A stretch of DNA of 64,000 bases from Struthio camelus (Eukaryota; Chordata; Aves; Struthioniformes; Struthionidae), in the NCBI RefSeq assembly GCF_040807025.1, contig NC_090942.1, forward strand, positions 199,634,247-199,698,246. The letters are read 5' to 3'. The translations under genes and the position numbers were made by a program. A model generated the notes under the pieces. That model ran no database searches. It was not told the origin of the DNA and was given only the letters and a program-made list of their open reading frames with translations. Of the stretch, positions 13,048 to 27,146 are shown piece after piece. The first letter of the stretch is position 1. Every line of letters begins with the position of its first letter.

Positions 13048-16000
13048 TCCTTCAGGTAGGTTTGCCAGCAAGCAAGGGAAGGTGGGGAAGAGTAGTGAGA
13101 GCAGCCAGCCTTTGCAAACCACAGAAATTCATAAAGCTGACCACAGACTACTCCTAGGCCACCATGTCCCATGGTCCCTCTGCTTCTCCCTGCCATCACA
13201 AGGCTGGTCTCACGCTCCTCGCTGGAAACCCCAGCAGAGAGGGGTTTGACTCAACTGCTTGACTGCAGGCCAGGAGGTTGAATTTCTGCCTGACGACTGC
13301 TAGGGGATCCTGGTACTGCCCAAGCCAGCGACAGCTGGGTGCACCCCTCCATGGCTCACCGTCTGCCAGCCTGAGCCAAGCTGGGAGAACTGATGTCTGC
13401 TGCCCCTGTGCTATCCTTGGCTCTTTTGACTGGGGCCAGCACTCCTGGCTCCTGACCTGCAGGCCTGGGAAGCAATCCCTAAAGTGAACTTGTGACCAGC
13501 CTCTGCTCGCCGGTGCTTCAGAGGTTTGGGAACAGGGCCCTGAAACCAGCTGGTGAGTGGCAAGGGGAAACTCAGCAGGGCTGTCTAGAAGGGGCAGAGC
13601 TCAGATGTGAGGCCCAAAGCTGCAGGAAACCAGCTTTGTGTCACGGAGGGGTGAACCAGGAGCCTTGCACCCTTCTGTGCCTGAGGTTTTCATCTGGAAA
13701 ATCTCCCTATGAGAGAGGCTGGCAGATCTGCCAGAAGAATGCAACTAAAGACAGGCGAACTCTCATTAGCTTTGGAAAGCAGGTTTAGAAGCAAAGATTG
13801 GATGACTTCGTAAAAGCAGACCCTGACCACCCATAGGACTGTACTTAAAAAGAAACAGAGTTTCGCCATGAGCATTTGCTTTCCATGGATGCAAAGGAGG
13901 TTTGCTCAGAAGGGGTGACGTTACCTCCTGGATCAAGGCCCTTGTGCTGCTTACATCAAGCTTAAAAAGGCTTGAAGGGCTCCACAGACCTTGGCCTGGC
14001 TCTCTGCACACGGGTGAGTTCATTATAAGGTCAATTCAGAGCGGCAGAAAGGTTTGGACACAGCATCCCCCATCACAACATGTGTCTGTCTGTGGGCAGA
14101 TCTAAGATAGGTGGATTGCAGAGGCCAGCGTGTGTGTTGGGTAACGCTTCCCTGGCATCTGTCCTGTTCGTTGGGGAATGCTCTCGCCTGGGTTTTGTGA
14201 CGTCTGATGGACGTAATCTCACCCTGCAGATTTCCTCTGGTGTAGGGGACATCCCTCCTTTGGCTGCAGGACTATTTTTACAAAACTTGTACAGATTGGT
14301 TATCTGGGTTACTTTTGTGCCACTGTCAACTTTGGCTGAAATTGTTCAATAAGGTCAAAAGTTATAGGACTTTTCTCCCTAGGAAATCAGGCTGCAAAAG
14401 CAGAGCCCAATGCCTGGGGGCATCCCACCAGTGCAGTGTTGCTCAGCCCCAGAGGGGCACCAGGCCAGGAGACTGCCAGTCGCAAGGGCCACGAAAGGAG
14501 CTGGTGAGGAGGCCATCCCACGCACTTTTGCAGCCGGGACTGTACAAAAAGCACAACTGAGTCAGGTGGGAAAAAATTACCTCAGCCGGTGCGTTTGACA
14601 GCAAACTCATTTTTCTCTGACAGGTTCCTCAGGCAAATCTGGAACAACCCAGAAAGGATGAGCTGGGCGCAGTTTATGTTTAAAGCCGGCAGTCATCTTT
14701 CCAGGGATAGCGTATCATTTCTCTCTGTGGGCACAGCTGCCAGGCAGAGCAATAAATCTTTCAGCTGTAAGTACTCGGCGTGGATCTGAATTTACTGCCC
14801 TTTCTGCCAACCTCTCCACCGCTCAGCATCTCCTGACTCTGCCACCAGCCTGCTCACCCGACTGCCGAGCCTTTTCAGTCCGCTCAAACCCAATTGTCCT
14901 GGATCAGATTTACTCCAGCCGGTTTGGGGAAGAGGCAGAGATAAAGCAATTCTCCCTGCAGGAAGCTGGTTGAAAGTTTACCTACCAGACGAACCCGTTC
15001 TGCGCTCCGTGGGGATCGGGCTGTACTCCTCCCTCTGCCAGGAACTAAGAGCAATCATTTCCGACCCATGCGTATTTACCAGGGGAGCACCTGGCACAGC
15101 TCCATTGCTACAGCAAGCTGCAGCGCCGTGAGCCCGGCCTCAGCCCCGGCCCCGAGCTGCGCTGGGAGCCCGTCGGGCTGGCGCATACGTGCCGCTCCCG
15201 AAAGGATACTCAAAAATAACTCATTGCTGGGAGCCGTGCGTGAATATTTATGACAAAATAATCAGCTGCGTTTTGGTCGTGGTGCTTGGGGCCCGCAGGC
15301 ATGGCGTTTGCTCCGTCATGCCTTCTCCTGACCTCAAGGCTGTTGCGATAACGGTTTCTTTGCTCTTATCTCGGCTGATACTATCATCTGTTGCTCCTGT
15401 TCCTGCAGAGGAATGTCTAAGAAGAATGTCATGTGGTTAAAAACTCCCTCAGGGGCAAAACTGTCTTGCCAGCCCTGCTGCCTGCAGGCTCAGTGCAGTC
15501 CTTGATCTCAGATCTGGGCGGGAAAGGGGTCAGAAATAGCTGCTTCTCTTCCCTTTAAAGCATCTTTGATCCAGAAAAGCCTCAACAGTATCTTGTCCTT
15601 CAATCTTTACATGAAGAAGGGTGAAGGACGATTTCATCTTAGTTTAAACCAGTCCTAGCGTAAAGCACTACACCAAACCCCGGCAATCTGAACTGCTCCT
15701 GTGTGGCCGCAGACGGTCACCCACCCGTGCGCCGGCTCCCCCAGCGCTCTGGGATGGCCAGAGAAGCGGGAGATGCTGGGACACGGTCTCGGCTCGAACC
15801 CCTGGCACTGTGGCACTGTGACAGCAGCTGCAGGGCAGGGGACGAAGGCAGAGGTGGCTGTGCAAATGTGCTTTTTTTTCCTTCTTCACAGTCTCTGCCT
15901 CTTTCTAGGTGTTGAGGGCCAGGTTCTCTAACAGCCTGATTCCTCAAGCTTTCTGGGGAGAAATGTGCCCACCTATATGCACCCAGTTTCCATGGTCTAG

Positions 16001-16203
16001 TACTGGGAGTTGGATATCCAAGTCGCTGCCTGTTCCTCTGCAGAAACAAGTCCTTCATGGTTACACGTATGTGCCTGAGAGCACACAAACACACCCACAT
16101 CCAGGCACATTCCTTTTCCTGTTGTGTTTAGGATTTTTCCTTACGTGTTGATATTCTACTGAGCTCTGATGCTTGTTTGCATTAAATTATTTTGCTTCCA
16201 TGC

Positions 16204-16268
16204 CCTGATTCTGATCTCGCATTGGCTTTGAGTTGTGCCAGCCTGTAATCCCCCTGCTGATTTACAGT
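16204..16268 (+). repeat. Old amniote repeat of the CTGATTCTGATCTC type
   Basis: CTGATTCTGATCTCGCATTG, later CCAGCCTGTAATCCCCCTGC and TGATTTACAG, follows a widespread old repeat with CTGATTCTGATCTCACTTAC at one end and GATTTACACCAG at the other. The middle, with CCATTGACTTCAATGG in better copies, is decayed. Confidence 0.5.
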
Positions 16269-17913
16269 CAGCAAGCTCAGGGTCAGAGCTGTCTCTCCGA
16301 GTCTCTGAGGGGTGCCCCTTGCTGCTTCTACAGGTGCTTGCAAGGAAACCTCTTTGTTTTTAGCACTCATTAAGCCTGTGGTTGAGCAAATGACCCCTGA
16401 AGAGGAAGCCTGAGCTAGTCTGAATTAGTTAGGAGGAAATAGCCTAAGAAGGGGAAACCTTCCTCTCCCCCTCCCAGAGGTTGGGCTGTAACCCAGCTGG
16501 CATATGGACATAAGAGACGTGTGGGCACCTGGCTGGACTCCTTCCCAACACTGACAGCTCCTCGTTTCCCCCAGCTCCAGCCTGCCGTCACTTTTCAAAC
16601 AGCGTCGTGTTAGGAAGGAAACAGAACCAGCCAAACTCCAGAACCAAGGTCTAGGAGGGAGAAAACACATCTCAGCTTTCTGCTGGTTGAAGAGATGAAT
16701 CATTTGAGCTATTCCATTCTCTTTAAATTTTAAAATAAGGTGGTGAGTAAGCCCTATAATTTCCACTTTAAAAGACAACTCTGCAGTTAAAAAACTAGAA
16801 TGCAGGTTTGTTACATATACTTTTTTCTTATTGCTGTTTTCCTGTGTGGCATAATTACTCAGAATACGCACCCAAGACAAGTAAGTGAGTAAATAATGGA
16901 AATATTATGCCCGTTCCCTGAGCATATTGTGTGAAAGGCGGGTGAGGGAGGGAGAAAGGTGGACAATTTTACTCTTCATTACCTGCCTAATGATCAATAA
17001 AGTCTCATCAGATGCTGAGGCAACGCTGAAACATACCAAGCAGATGAGCTAAAAGCGTCTTTTCTGTGCTATAGGGTTTTGGAGAGTTGCTTGACATCTG
17101 GACTCGATAGCCTTCCTATACCCTTCCTTTCAAGACCCACACGGCCCTGCTTTGGTCTCTTGATACTAGCTGCATTGCAGGGGGATAGATTTCCTAGGAG
17201 ACGACATTTTCAGGCAGAAACAATAACAAAAGCAATTGCAATTTGTCCACAGAGTCTTACACGAACTGCGGTGCAGAAATGTGCACGGGGCGAGTCTGCC
17301 ATGGGAGAGAGAGGTTGCGGTCAGCCCAAGCCTCCGTGAGCTGCTATAAGCACGGCTCCATTTTGGGAGGACTGCGACAGGGTCAGGAAGGTCTCGAGGT
17401 GGACTGAAAGCCTGGGGACTCCCTGTTCTGAGCTCCCCGTTTCAGGAAAGAGGAGCTGCTGCTGCACTGGCCTCTGGTCATGTCTGTCTCTCTCAGTTTG
17501 GCAGCTCTGTCCTGGGCTCTCTGCGTGCTGGCATATCGCTCCCAGCAGGAAATGAGCTGGAGTGAAAACAGGGGACTGAGGAGCCATGTCCTCCAGCCTT
17601 AGCTACCGGCACCACCTCTGCGAACAGGAGGAAATCCCCATCCTTGGTTGCATCGGCATTAGCTCCAGTGGACCCCTGGCCACCAAGCTCCAGTGAGTGG
17701 CTCCACTGATCCACTCGGCTTTGGACCAAGGCCTTACAAAGGCAGGGCGGAGCCGGGAACAAATGCACACCATCCCCTGCTGATCTGTCTGCAATGCTGC
17801 TCAGCTGAGCATCTATGCTTGAATATATTTGAAGGAAGCAGACTCACTAAAGCTGGTCACCTTGTCCCAGAGGCTGTCAGCTGCCTTTATGAGAAGCCCT
17901 CCTGGGACTAGGT

Positions 17914-17925
17914 CTATATATATAT
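17914..17925 (+). repeat. Short (TA)n run
   Basis: Six TA units between GGTC and TCCCAT. Confidence 0.8.
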
Positions 17926-20900
17926 CCCATACTGTGTGTAGATCCCTCACATGTTTCTCCCTGGCGGATCACTTCAGATAGATGTGGGTTGTGTTCCCTT
18001 TGTGCTGCCTTTGTTCTTGATTTGGCAGGGGTAAAAATAGTATAAGAAAAAGAAAGACTGTGTGTGCAAATCGTCTTGTTTTAAAGACGCATCCTCCTCA
18101 GTGCAGAGGTTGGAGGTGAATCCCCCAGTTCTGTCTGGAGAGGGGAAGAGCCCACTGTGGTGGGGAGGACTCACGTCCTTGCAACCTCCCACAGCTCCTC
18201 TGGTAGCTCCTTGGGATGCCACGAGTTCATCTCCAGAGATAGAGAGACCAGCAGGGTCTCTCTGTTCTGTAGATAAAACCCTCTGAGAGGATCCCTTTGC
18301 AATGTGATTCTTAAAGAAATGTCTACTGAGTCTCTGCCGAGGCAGTGTTATGCTTTGAACGTGCCAGGAGGCTCCCATTCATGCCTCATCCCCTACAGCT
18401 AGAGCAACACTCCTACTGCAGCCAGGCACTACCACTTCAGGGTCTTGAGCCCTCAGCACTGCAGGCCCAGGGCTGTCCTCCTGCATTTTGAGCCCCTTTT
18501 CAGCCAAGACAGAGCAGAGAGGGCTCCAAGCTTGGGCACAGTGGGCTGTCAGGCTCCCTTTACTGCAACAGTCGTTAACTTGCAGCAAAGAAGGAGGTCT
18601 GTGCATCCCACAGATGAGCAGAGGTCTGCATTAGCCACATCTGGAAGAGCCCCTGTGGACTGCCATTGTAGGCTGCTTCCATGAAAGACTTTAGGCGGAG
18701 ACATTCGCAGTATTGTTGAGCTGAAGACGGTAGTTGAATTCAGCAGCTTTTTAGTGCTCTGCATGTGTGACTTATCCCCATTTTGAGGCCTCTCTTTGCT
18801 GTCAAAGAGGCAATAAAGGGCCCTTAGTGTGATGAAGAAGCAGGCCCTTTGTTTTCCACCCTGCTGTGATTCATTCTGCGCCTTCTCTCTCTTGACTGGC
18901 AGGGAACACCCCAAGCGGAGGAAGCCTATGAACTGGCCTAACTGTTTCAACACTCACACGAGTTGTCCAACTCGTTTCTCAAGCAGTTGTCTTTTGGCAG
19001 CAGAGACCTCCTGTGGTTTCATCTCCTGTGTTTTTGCAGGGCTCCTTCCATATGTGGCATGGGGAAGTCGCTCACAGAGGAATGTGTGGCATTTGTGATG
19101 CTCCTTTTAAAGCTCCATATCAGCCTTATCCCCTTTGTCCACTTTGTGAGGATGTGGGGACCATTTTTCTGCTCACTTGTGGGAGGAGGTGACATATTTG
19201 TGGCACAGGACTGGGACTCGGGCATTACAGAGATCTTAGCGTAATTAAAATTATTCTCCAAAATTCATGATCATGTTCTGACCTGTCCAAATAATTGTGT
19301 TGCTATTTTTATATTATTGAGCTAGCACGCTTATCTGGATCTGTGCTGTAGTACATCACATGAACATAGGTTGTCACTGTGATAGCTCTCTTCCTTCCTA
19401 ATCTCTCATTACCTTTGATGATCACATGCAAGGGAGTGACTTTCCTACAGCGGAGAAGTGCCATACCTAAAAGATTAGTTTCAGACTATCCATGGGAGAT
19501 TTATCCGGACATTTCTGAGTTACTTCCCTTTTACACTCTGAGCAAAGGTCCTCAGGCTGCTTAACCGTTGTTGATGACTTCCCTCAACCGTGGTGATGAC
19601 TCCCCTCCCTCGCCAGGTACCACTCTGGCCTGTAAACCCTCTGTTTTACCTGATGGGCTCTCCAGTGTTGTTCTTAATGGACTTCCAGGCTTCCTGCTTC
19701 ACTTTCCTTGTTACTGTTCAGAGTTCAGAAGGGTCACTGCGGCAGTGGGGCCCCCAAAATCACACGGGAGTTTGCAGAAGTTGATAGCTGGTCTGTGAGA
19801 CAATCACAGTGAATGTCAATGAAATCCTCAGCACAGGTAAAACAACTATAGCTGCTAGTTAAAAAAATGAAGACATGAACACTGAAATACAGTCACAAGT
19901 ATGTGGGTCTAGCTTCCTCTGTATCCCCTAGCCACTGCTCTGCTCCCAGTAGATAAGGTAGGTCTTAGCCCCTTCCTTTCTGTTAAGACTAACGCAGAAT
20001 GAGGTTACTCTGTCATGTCCGTAACGAGGCATGGATTATCCACTGCAGAAGCAATGAAATGTTATTGGGAGACACCTCACTGCTCCACTCCGCTGTGCTT
20101 TGGCCCTTTGGATGTCCGAGCATTCTGGGGAGAGCAGAGAAGTAGGAGGAGGTGAAAACTCCCAGCAGTGGAGCTTAGTCGGGGATAATGGTCACAATAG
20201 GGATTTGTACTTGCACAAAAGCTATAGGAATAGAGAGGAATATGCAAGGGTGAATCACTTTAGCTGCTACTTCAGGCTGTTTCTGGGCCGTTTTGTCATG
20301 ATTGCTGTTCCTGATCCTCTGTGAGAGGGCTCTGTGGCACTGGCACAGCTGAACTCAGTGTGACGTCTGGCAGTGCGCAATAGTTTGAGACATCCATGCT
20401 GCGGGATCTGCTGAAGATAGCACTGGGCTCCTTATCACCCTAAATAGTTGATTGCTTTCTGGTCTGCCTCATTCAAAAGCCAGTAATGAGCTGCAAGCAT
20501 TTGTACCATGCATATGCCTTCCTATTAGGTGTGGTTATCAGTTAAGAAATTATATAATTCGGGAAAATAGAAAAGATTCCTCCAGTTTGCAGTTGGACAA
20601 TATTGTAAATGAAGCTGGAGGACTTCTACTAATAAATCACAAATGCCATAGCCTCATAAAAGAGAATGCTTATCTAGAAGAAACACATTCTGCTGGTAGA
20701 AACCTGTTTTTAAGAAGTTCACCGGTTAACTCTGTGTCAAATCAGGAATTGTCTATCCACCTGCAACTGGTATAGGCTATGTGCCATGTCCTTGACTAGT
20801 CTGACAGAAATGTGCCCACGCGCCCATGCCTGATCCAGATCAGATGTGCCCAGCTGGGTGATTTTGCAGCTGAAATTAATGAGCGTGGAGGCCTGAGATT

Positions 20901-21599
20901 GCCCACCTGAGAAAGAATATTTTATCACTTGGAGGTGGTGTATGCCATGCTCGAGAAACATTTGGGTTTCTAAAGAGGTGAGAGCAGTCAGTAATGTGGG
21001 GTCAGATGTGTCAAAACTACCTCCTGGATAAATTAAGGGTCAATAGCCTTTGGGGAGAGAAGGGGACTTGAATCTGAATTGGATTCCTGAGATATTTCAA
21101 GAAAGGAAATTGGTATAAAGGATACTGTGATTTGTTAGCAAGAGTTTCTATCCTGTGAAGGCAGCTTGAAGATCTTGGGCACACAAGAGTGTCAGGAGAG
21201 TTTGTAAAAAGCAACAGGAGAGAAACATCTTCTTTGTAGGGAGTAGTGCCCTCAGCTTGGTTTGCTAAAGCATGGGGAAAAAAAGGTTCAAGGACTGTGG
21301 GTTCCTGAGCCTTTTCTGAATCTGTGTGTCTGTAACGATAGCCCTACATTTCAAGATCAAGATGGTAAACTTGAAAACTCATGAGGGGAAAAAATCTTGT
21401 GTTAGTCTTAAAATAAACAACGTTTAGCTATGTTTTGTAGTTTATGTTATTCTCAGGCAAAACTACCAGCAGACTCATCAGACTGTGAATCATTTCAGAG
21501 CTGTACTCAAGACTGCCACTTTATTTTTACTGCCCCCAGAATTAAAACAGAAAAAAACATATCTACTCTTCTTTTCACATTGCTAATAATTTTTATGTG

Positions 21600-22200
21600 A
21601 ATAATAGAATTGTAGACTCACAGAATAATTTCAGTTGGAAGGAACCCAAGGCAGAGCTAGCTTCAAAGCTAGATCAGGTTGCTCAGGCCCTGAGTTTTGA
21701 GTGTTCCCAAGGATGGAGATCCCACCTCCTCTCTGGGCAACCTGTGGTAGTGTTTGTCCACCCTCATGGTGAAATATTTTCCTTATATCTAATTGGAATT
21801 TCCTCTGTTGCAAACTGTGACCTTTGCTCTTGTCATTTCACTGTGCATCTCTGGGAAGAGGCTGGCTCTATCTTCCCTGTAATCCCCATTAGGTAATATA
21901 GGGTAATATTAGGTTCCCCCCCCGCCATGTAAACTGCTCTTCTCAGCTCCTCAGGGTTTCTGTGTAGACCACATGCTTCAGCCTCCTCACTGTTCTAGTA
22001 GCTATCTACTGGACTTGCCTCGTGCATTTATATCTTTCTCGCATTGGGGAGCCCAAGACTGGACACAGTGTTCCAGATGCAGCCTCATGAGTACCAAGTA
22101 GAGAGAAATAATCTTTTCCCTCGGCATACTGGGCATGCTCCTGCTTATGTCACCCCTCGTGTGGGTGGCCCACACCCCCTTTAATGAAGTGCTGAACAAG
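21600..22200 (-). mobile_element. CR1 LINE, ~600 bp 3' fragment (ORF2 C-terminus plus 3' UTR)
   Basis: Read on the minus strand, the right part (about 22,000-22,199) encodes a decayed C-terminus of the CR1 reverse-transcriptase protein, recognisable by YLVLMRLHLEHCVQSWAP, close to the family pattern RPHLEYCVQFWAP. It continues into the CR1 3' UTR and ends near 21,601 in a degenerate ATTCTGTGAGTC terminus. Several in-frame breaks show it is non-functional. It is older than the 12.97 kb copy, judging by divergence. Confidence 0.93.
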
Positions 22201-25200
22201 CAATAATGTGTTAGTCACAGCATTTGGAGGTAAAATTCCATCGCTGATAGAACTGCTTGAATACTTGACTTTTCAGACAGGCTCAATTCTGTATTTGCTG
22301 AGAATAAAACTAAGAAGACGACTTGAGAAATGAGAAAGAAGGGAGGGGAGCCCAATCTATTAGAGGTGCTCAGCCTCAGTGAAAGGCATGGATAAATATT
22401 GATTGGAGGTACTGAATGCCTTTAGTTCCCACTCAAGTCAAGGATCTCCTATGATGTAAGCAGAAATCTAGCCTGCTCATTGGGATGGGTGGTGTTTGAC
22501 CCATATGCTTTTGCCCAGGACCTTTTGCATTACCAGGAGCACTGCAGGCGCAGTCCTCTGCAGTGGTAGGGCCCATGTGCCTTCTCTGCCCATCCTGCCA
22601 CGTAGAGGACAACACAGCTGCAGAAGGCAGGGGCAACCTCCATTTTTGCAGACATTCGAATTCCCTGCTGATGGCTGATCTCCCCTGTGCCATCTGCTCC
22701 CATTATAGCTTGGAAGAAAACTGAAAGAGGGAGGCTGGGAAAATTAGGTCCGTTTTGATACCTGCTTGCAGTCGAAGGGGTTGCATGAAAGTGTTAGCAC
22801 TGCAAAGCCTGCATCTCCTATCATCACCGTCCCTTCCTTGCTGAACTCTTCACATCATCCTGAAGCTGGTGCATGCTAATCACTTGAAAGCTTTCTGACA
22901 GCATGTGCTCGTTCACCTAACTGATGCTGCTGTCATGTGCTATGCGCTGCACATCGTGAGCCATGCCTGACAGCTCTGCAGCCAGGCATGCCCGGGGGGT
23001 TTTCTGTGCTGGCCCTCTAGTTCCCGTGCCACGCTCTCATGGTGCCTGGAGAGATTTTTAGCTGCTCAGCAGCACTAGCACTGTTTGCAGGCTGCTGACT
23101 GGATGCTGGTGCCGATAAGAGGGCTTGTGGACGTTCATTTACCAATGTCATTATTGAACGGCATGCAGTTGCCATAGAAATCTATGACATAGAAATCTGA
23201 CTTCACCTTCTTTTTCTCTCCCTTTCTTTCTTGTTATATTAAACAAGACAAACTGCAGAGTTAAAGCTGCTTTTCTGAGAAGGAAAACGCTTCGCTCTCA
23301 AGTCGTGGTTTTGGATACTGATGCTGTAAGTAGCCATATGTGTGTGCTTACCACCAAGGGTAAGTCTCAGCAAACAAATGTACCTCAGAATGGGACATGG
23401 ATAGACGTTATAGAAGACCTTTGCTCCACTACAACCTTACACTGCTTCTAGTGACACAAATTGGGAGTGAGAGCAGACCTCTGGTTTTACTATGTACCAT
23501 CTCTCCACTCTCAAACTCTGGGATCTTGTAACAAAGGGAGTATTTTGTCCTAATCAATGAACCGTCTTGGTGTCCACAAAACTCTGCCAGATGGTTTCCT
23601 GACAAATACTAACTGCACATTTTAGCACGCTGTGATATGATCTTAAAATATATAAATTTGATTCTTCCTGTAGGTCCTGGAGGAAAATAATATAAGGTCT
23701 TATTAACCATTAATAATACCAACCTTTTGGCTCATGGTGTATGCCTAACTGCTGCTATTTTTTTAATAATTATGCTAGCATTATTCTCACTGCAGTTACA
23801 TTTATAATATGCCTGTTCCTTTTGCTTTGATAGAAAAAGATCAGGGCACAAATGATTATACAGCAAGCAAAAAACTATAAACATTTTACCAAAGACCATT
23901 TAAAAGTGTTTAAAGAAACAGAGCTTCTTGTCAGAGCCAGAATTATCTTTCTCTTTGTTTGTATGGTGACTTCCCAAAACAGGGCTCTGATCTAACAGCG
24001 ACTAAACAGCGGCTACCTGGCTTCTGTGGAAATGTGAGCCCAGGTTAAGAGTGAAACCCCTGAGAAGAGGAGGCCCTTTGCCACACTGCCCAGCCTTTCT
24101 GGGACAGACTGCTCTTTCTCACATGGGGCTGCAGGACAAAAATCCAAGCAACCCTCTCTTCACCTTTGCAAGTCCTTATTCATGTAAGTACTGCTATTAA
24201 TGTCAAAGGGAACGAGTATATGCCCAGCAGCATGGGAAAGGATTTTGCCACTAGGCCTAAATACAGTTGAGATAGATAGCTCCAGGGCGCAGTCAGCTCA
24301 CATTACTGTCAGTGGGCATTGCTTCCAGCCCAGAGCCTGGCAGCATGTACCCAGGGCGAAGCCCACCGTCTCCTGCCTTCTCCACAAGCCAGATATCATC
24401 ATCCTTGAAATTTAGCCCATATCTGAAAAACAATTTTTCTAAACTCATTATACTCTTAAGATATCTCTGATTAATTGATGCTTCACAGCTGCTGTGATGT
24501 GAGGTGAAAAGTAGAGTGTTTTCCCCTCATATTTTGCAGCCAGAGCAACCTTTCTTTCTACATAACACTCAGGCCTGCCGTAGCAGTGGCCCGATATGCC
24601 GGACGGGCTGATTGCCACGACCTGGTGCGGTGCCTGTGAGCGCTGGAGCACCTTGGTGAGGGCAGCACGGGCGTCACGTATGGCACGTGTGCTGTGGAGG
24701 TGGAGCGTGCCGAGAGGGCGGAAGCGCGGGCAGTTACTGCCAGAGCACCAGACTTCCAGAGCGCATAATTGAGCTTGAATTAAACTGCTCATCAACAGGT
24801 AGTCAGAAAGTCCACTTTATTGGCTAAGAGTCATAGCTGACGCTTTTGTCTGACTGCGTTTATGTTCTTTGACACATTGCAGAGTTTAAGGTTAAGGCAG
24901 GGAACAATGTTCCCTGAATGCCAAAGCCTGGCTTCCAAATCCAGCCTCCCAATGTCCTTAAATGACTCCAAGTGGAGGGGTTGAAGTATATGCTAAGGGG
25001 AAAATTTCTCTGACATATTCTTTTTTTTGATATTCCTCTGTTAGGACACATTGCCCAGACAGGATTCTGGACAGCTGAACTGCTAAACTGGCACAGTAGG
25101 GTCTTTTTTGCCATATGCTTAAATATCTCCAGTGATGATGCTTGGACTTTCTTTCATGACACTTAAAGGGTATAAAATGATGTATCTAATCAGATGTATC

Positions 25201-27131
25201 TAATCCTATGAGGTGCTGTGAGCCACTGAGGAAGCGCGGATGCTTTCACCTGTTGATGGAGATGCTCCACAGCTTGTGAGATGGAGGCTGCTGGCCAGAC
25301 TTGTTAAAAAAAAGGGCCTTAAAACCACACACAAGTTTGCAGCCTGAGTTTCCCAGGTGTTCAGCAGGTGCAGTTTCCTCTGCTTGCGCTCAGCATTTCC
25401 GAGAAACAGGCACGGTGCCTGGGATGAACCTCGCAGTGCATTTAGGTGTTGGCTTAACTTCAGAGGCACAGCCTGGAAGGTCCTGGCCTTTGGACATGAG
25501 CGAATGGGAACATCTCCATTGATTTCGGCAAGGGAAAGATCAGCCCACGGGGCGATGTTTTAAAGGCAAAGCAGCGTGGCTCGCATGTGAACAGAGGCTG
25601 AGTTTCAAAGGCAACGGAGATCAAAGGGAAAAGCTTCAGACAAAGCCACACCACTGGGCCATAGGCGCCTTAATAATTTAGAGATAGGCAAAGGTAAGAA
25701 CAGCCAAACGCAAGGAGCAGAGGGCTCGCGGGGCTCGCCGGGTGGGAACGGCCGGGCTCGAGGGGCTTGCACCCACCTGCTCTCCCAGGGAGCTGGCCGG
25801 CGGGCTCGTGCCCACTCCACCCCGTCTGGGGGCCTGGAGGCACGACTCAGATGCGTGGACAGGAGACATACTCGTTACGAGCACATCCTCAGGAATAAAA
25901 GCTCTGATTTTTGCTGAGTATGTATAGAAAGCCTTTGGAAAGTCCCAATTACATATTATATTATACATATACATGCATTTATTTTGTGTCTTTTGGGGGA
26001 AGGGCAAGGGACATATGTACAAACGTGAACCTCAGCAAGCCCAGTTGAGAAAAGGTATTTTCTTTCTGTGATGAGTAAAAATTATTAATAAATATTGTTA
26101 GAGGAATTTTTTTTTAATCCAGCTTTAATTACCATGTGTCACAGCTCTTTCTTAAACTGAAAACAATGAATTTCATTGTGATTTTTGTTCCTAGGGATAT
26201 GACTGATGGGATTTTGAAAACCTCACTTAGTGATTTTTGGAAATGAGTGAGAGCTGGTGTAAACAAACAGCCCATCAGAGAAGTATATGTAAGTGTTCAA
26301 CACTGACTGCAAGAAGAGATTAAAGTGGGAATCTCAAATGGAGCTCCTTTATAAACTAATCTCACAACATTAAAGTATAAATCTGGAATTTTAGAGGCAG
26401 CCCACATAAAGACTTCAAGTTTTGAGTCACATGTTCGATCCATTTTTAATGTTACTATTTTTGCTGCGGCGCTTTTGATAAATGGTCAGAGAAATGTCAG
26501 TCTTGACAGTGTGTAAAATTAGCAAAATCTCTCTAGTAAAGATAAAAGCAGGAGTGGCTTTCAGAAACCGTATGGACCAGAGCTGTTCTGGGTGTGCTAC
26601 ATCATGCCGGTTCTCCTAGTACTTCGGAAACGTTTCTCCTCAATATGAAGTTTTTAAGTGTGGTGAAGCTGGGTGAAAAACATCTGAATTACCTGTGCTC
26701 TGCATCTGCTCAGCCCGAGTTTCCACAGCAGCTGCACGCCTATGGCTTCAGCTGAGGTCAGCACAGCACAGCCTTTCCGAAAACCAGGCTACCGCTATAC
26801 TGAGAATGAGGACCTTGTGCTATAGTCCTTGCTCTTTCCTATACGCACAGTCGTATCCCTGGGATTATGTTTGCACTGACTTGAAGTGTAGTTGTGCTGT
26901 AAGAATGGTGCAGTAGGATTCCCAGGCACTGCTGAAGCGCTAGCAAATAACCACAAAATAGTATTTTCTCTCTCCATAGAGGCTGAAAGCTGCTCAGGCC
27001 AGGAGCTGAGTGATGGCATGAGCTCCTCAGCAGCTTGCCCAGCGGGCCAAGTTTTTGGCTGCAGCACTGAGGTGCTTTGTAACGGAGGTGTAACTGTACA
27101 TATACACCACGTGCTTATTTGCCTGTCTATG

Positions 27132-27146
27132 AAAAAAAAAAAAAAA
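27132..27146 (+). repeat. Poly(A) tract, 15 bases
   Basis: A pure A run after CTATG. It supplies the lysine run in a 275-codon open frame that is otherwise not credible. Confidence 0.9.

Larger units (their letters stand above)
13048..21599. other. Non-coding interval, no gene recognised
   Basis: No coding exon is recognised. A modest CpG-rich patch lies at about 15,115-15,205 and an old repeat relic at 16,204-16,268; 18.8-21.6 kb is AT-richer and featureless by eye. Confidence 0.7.
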
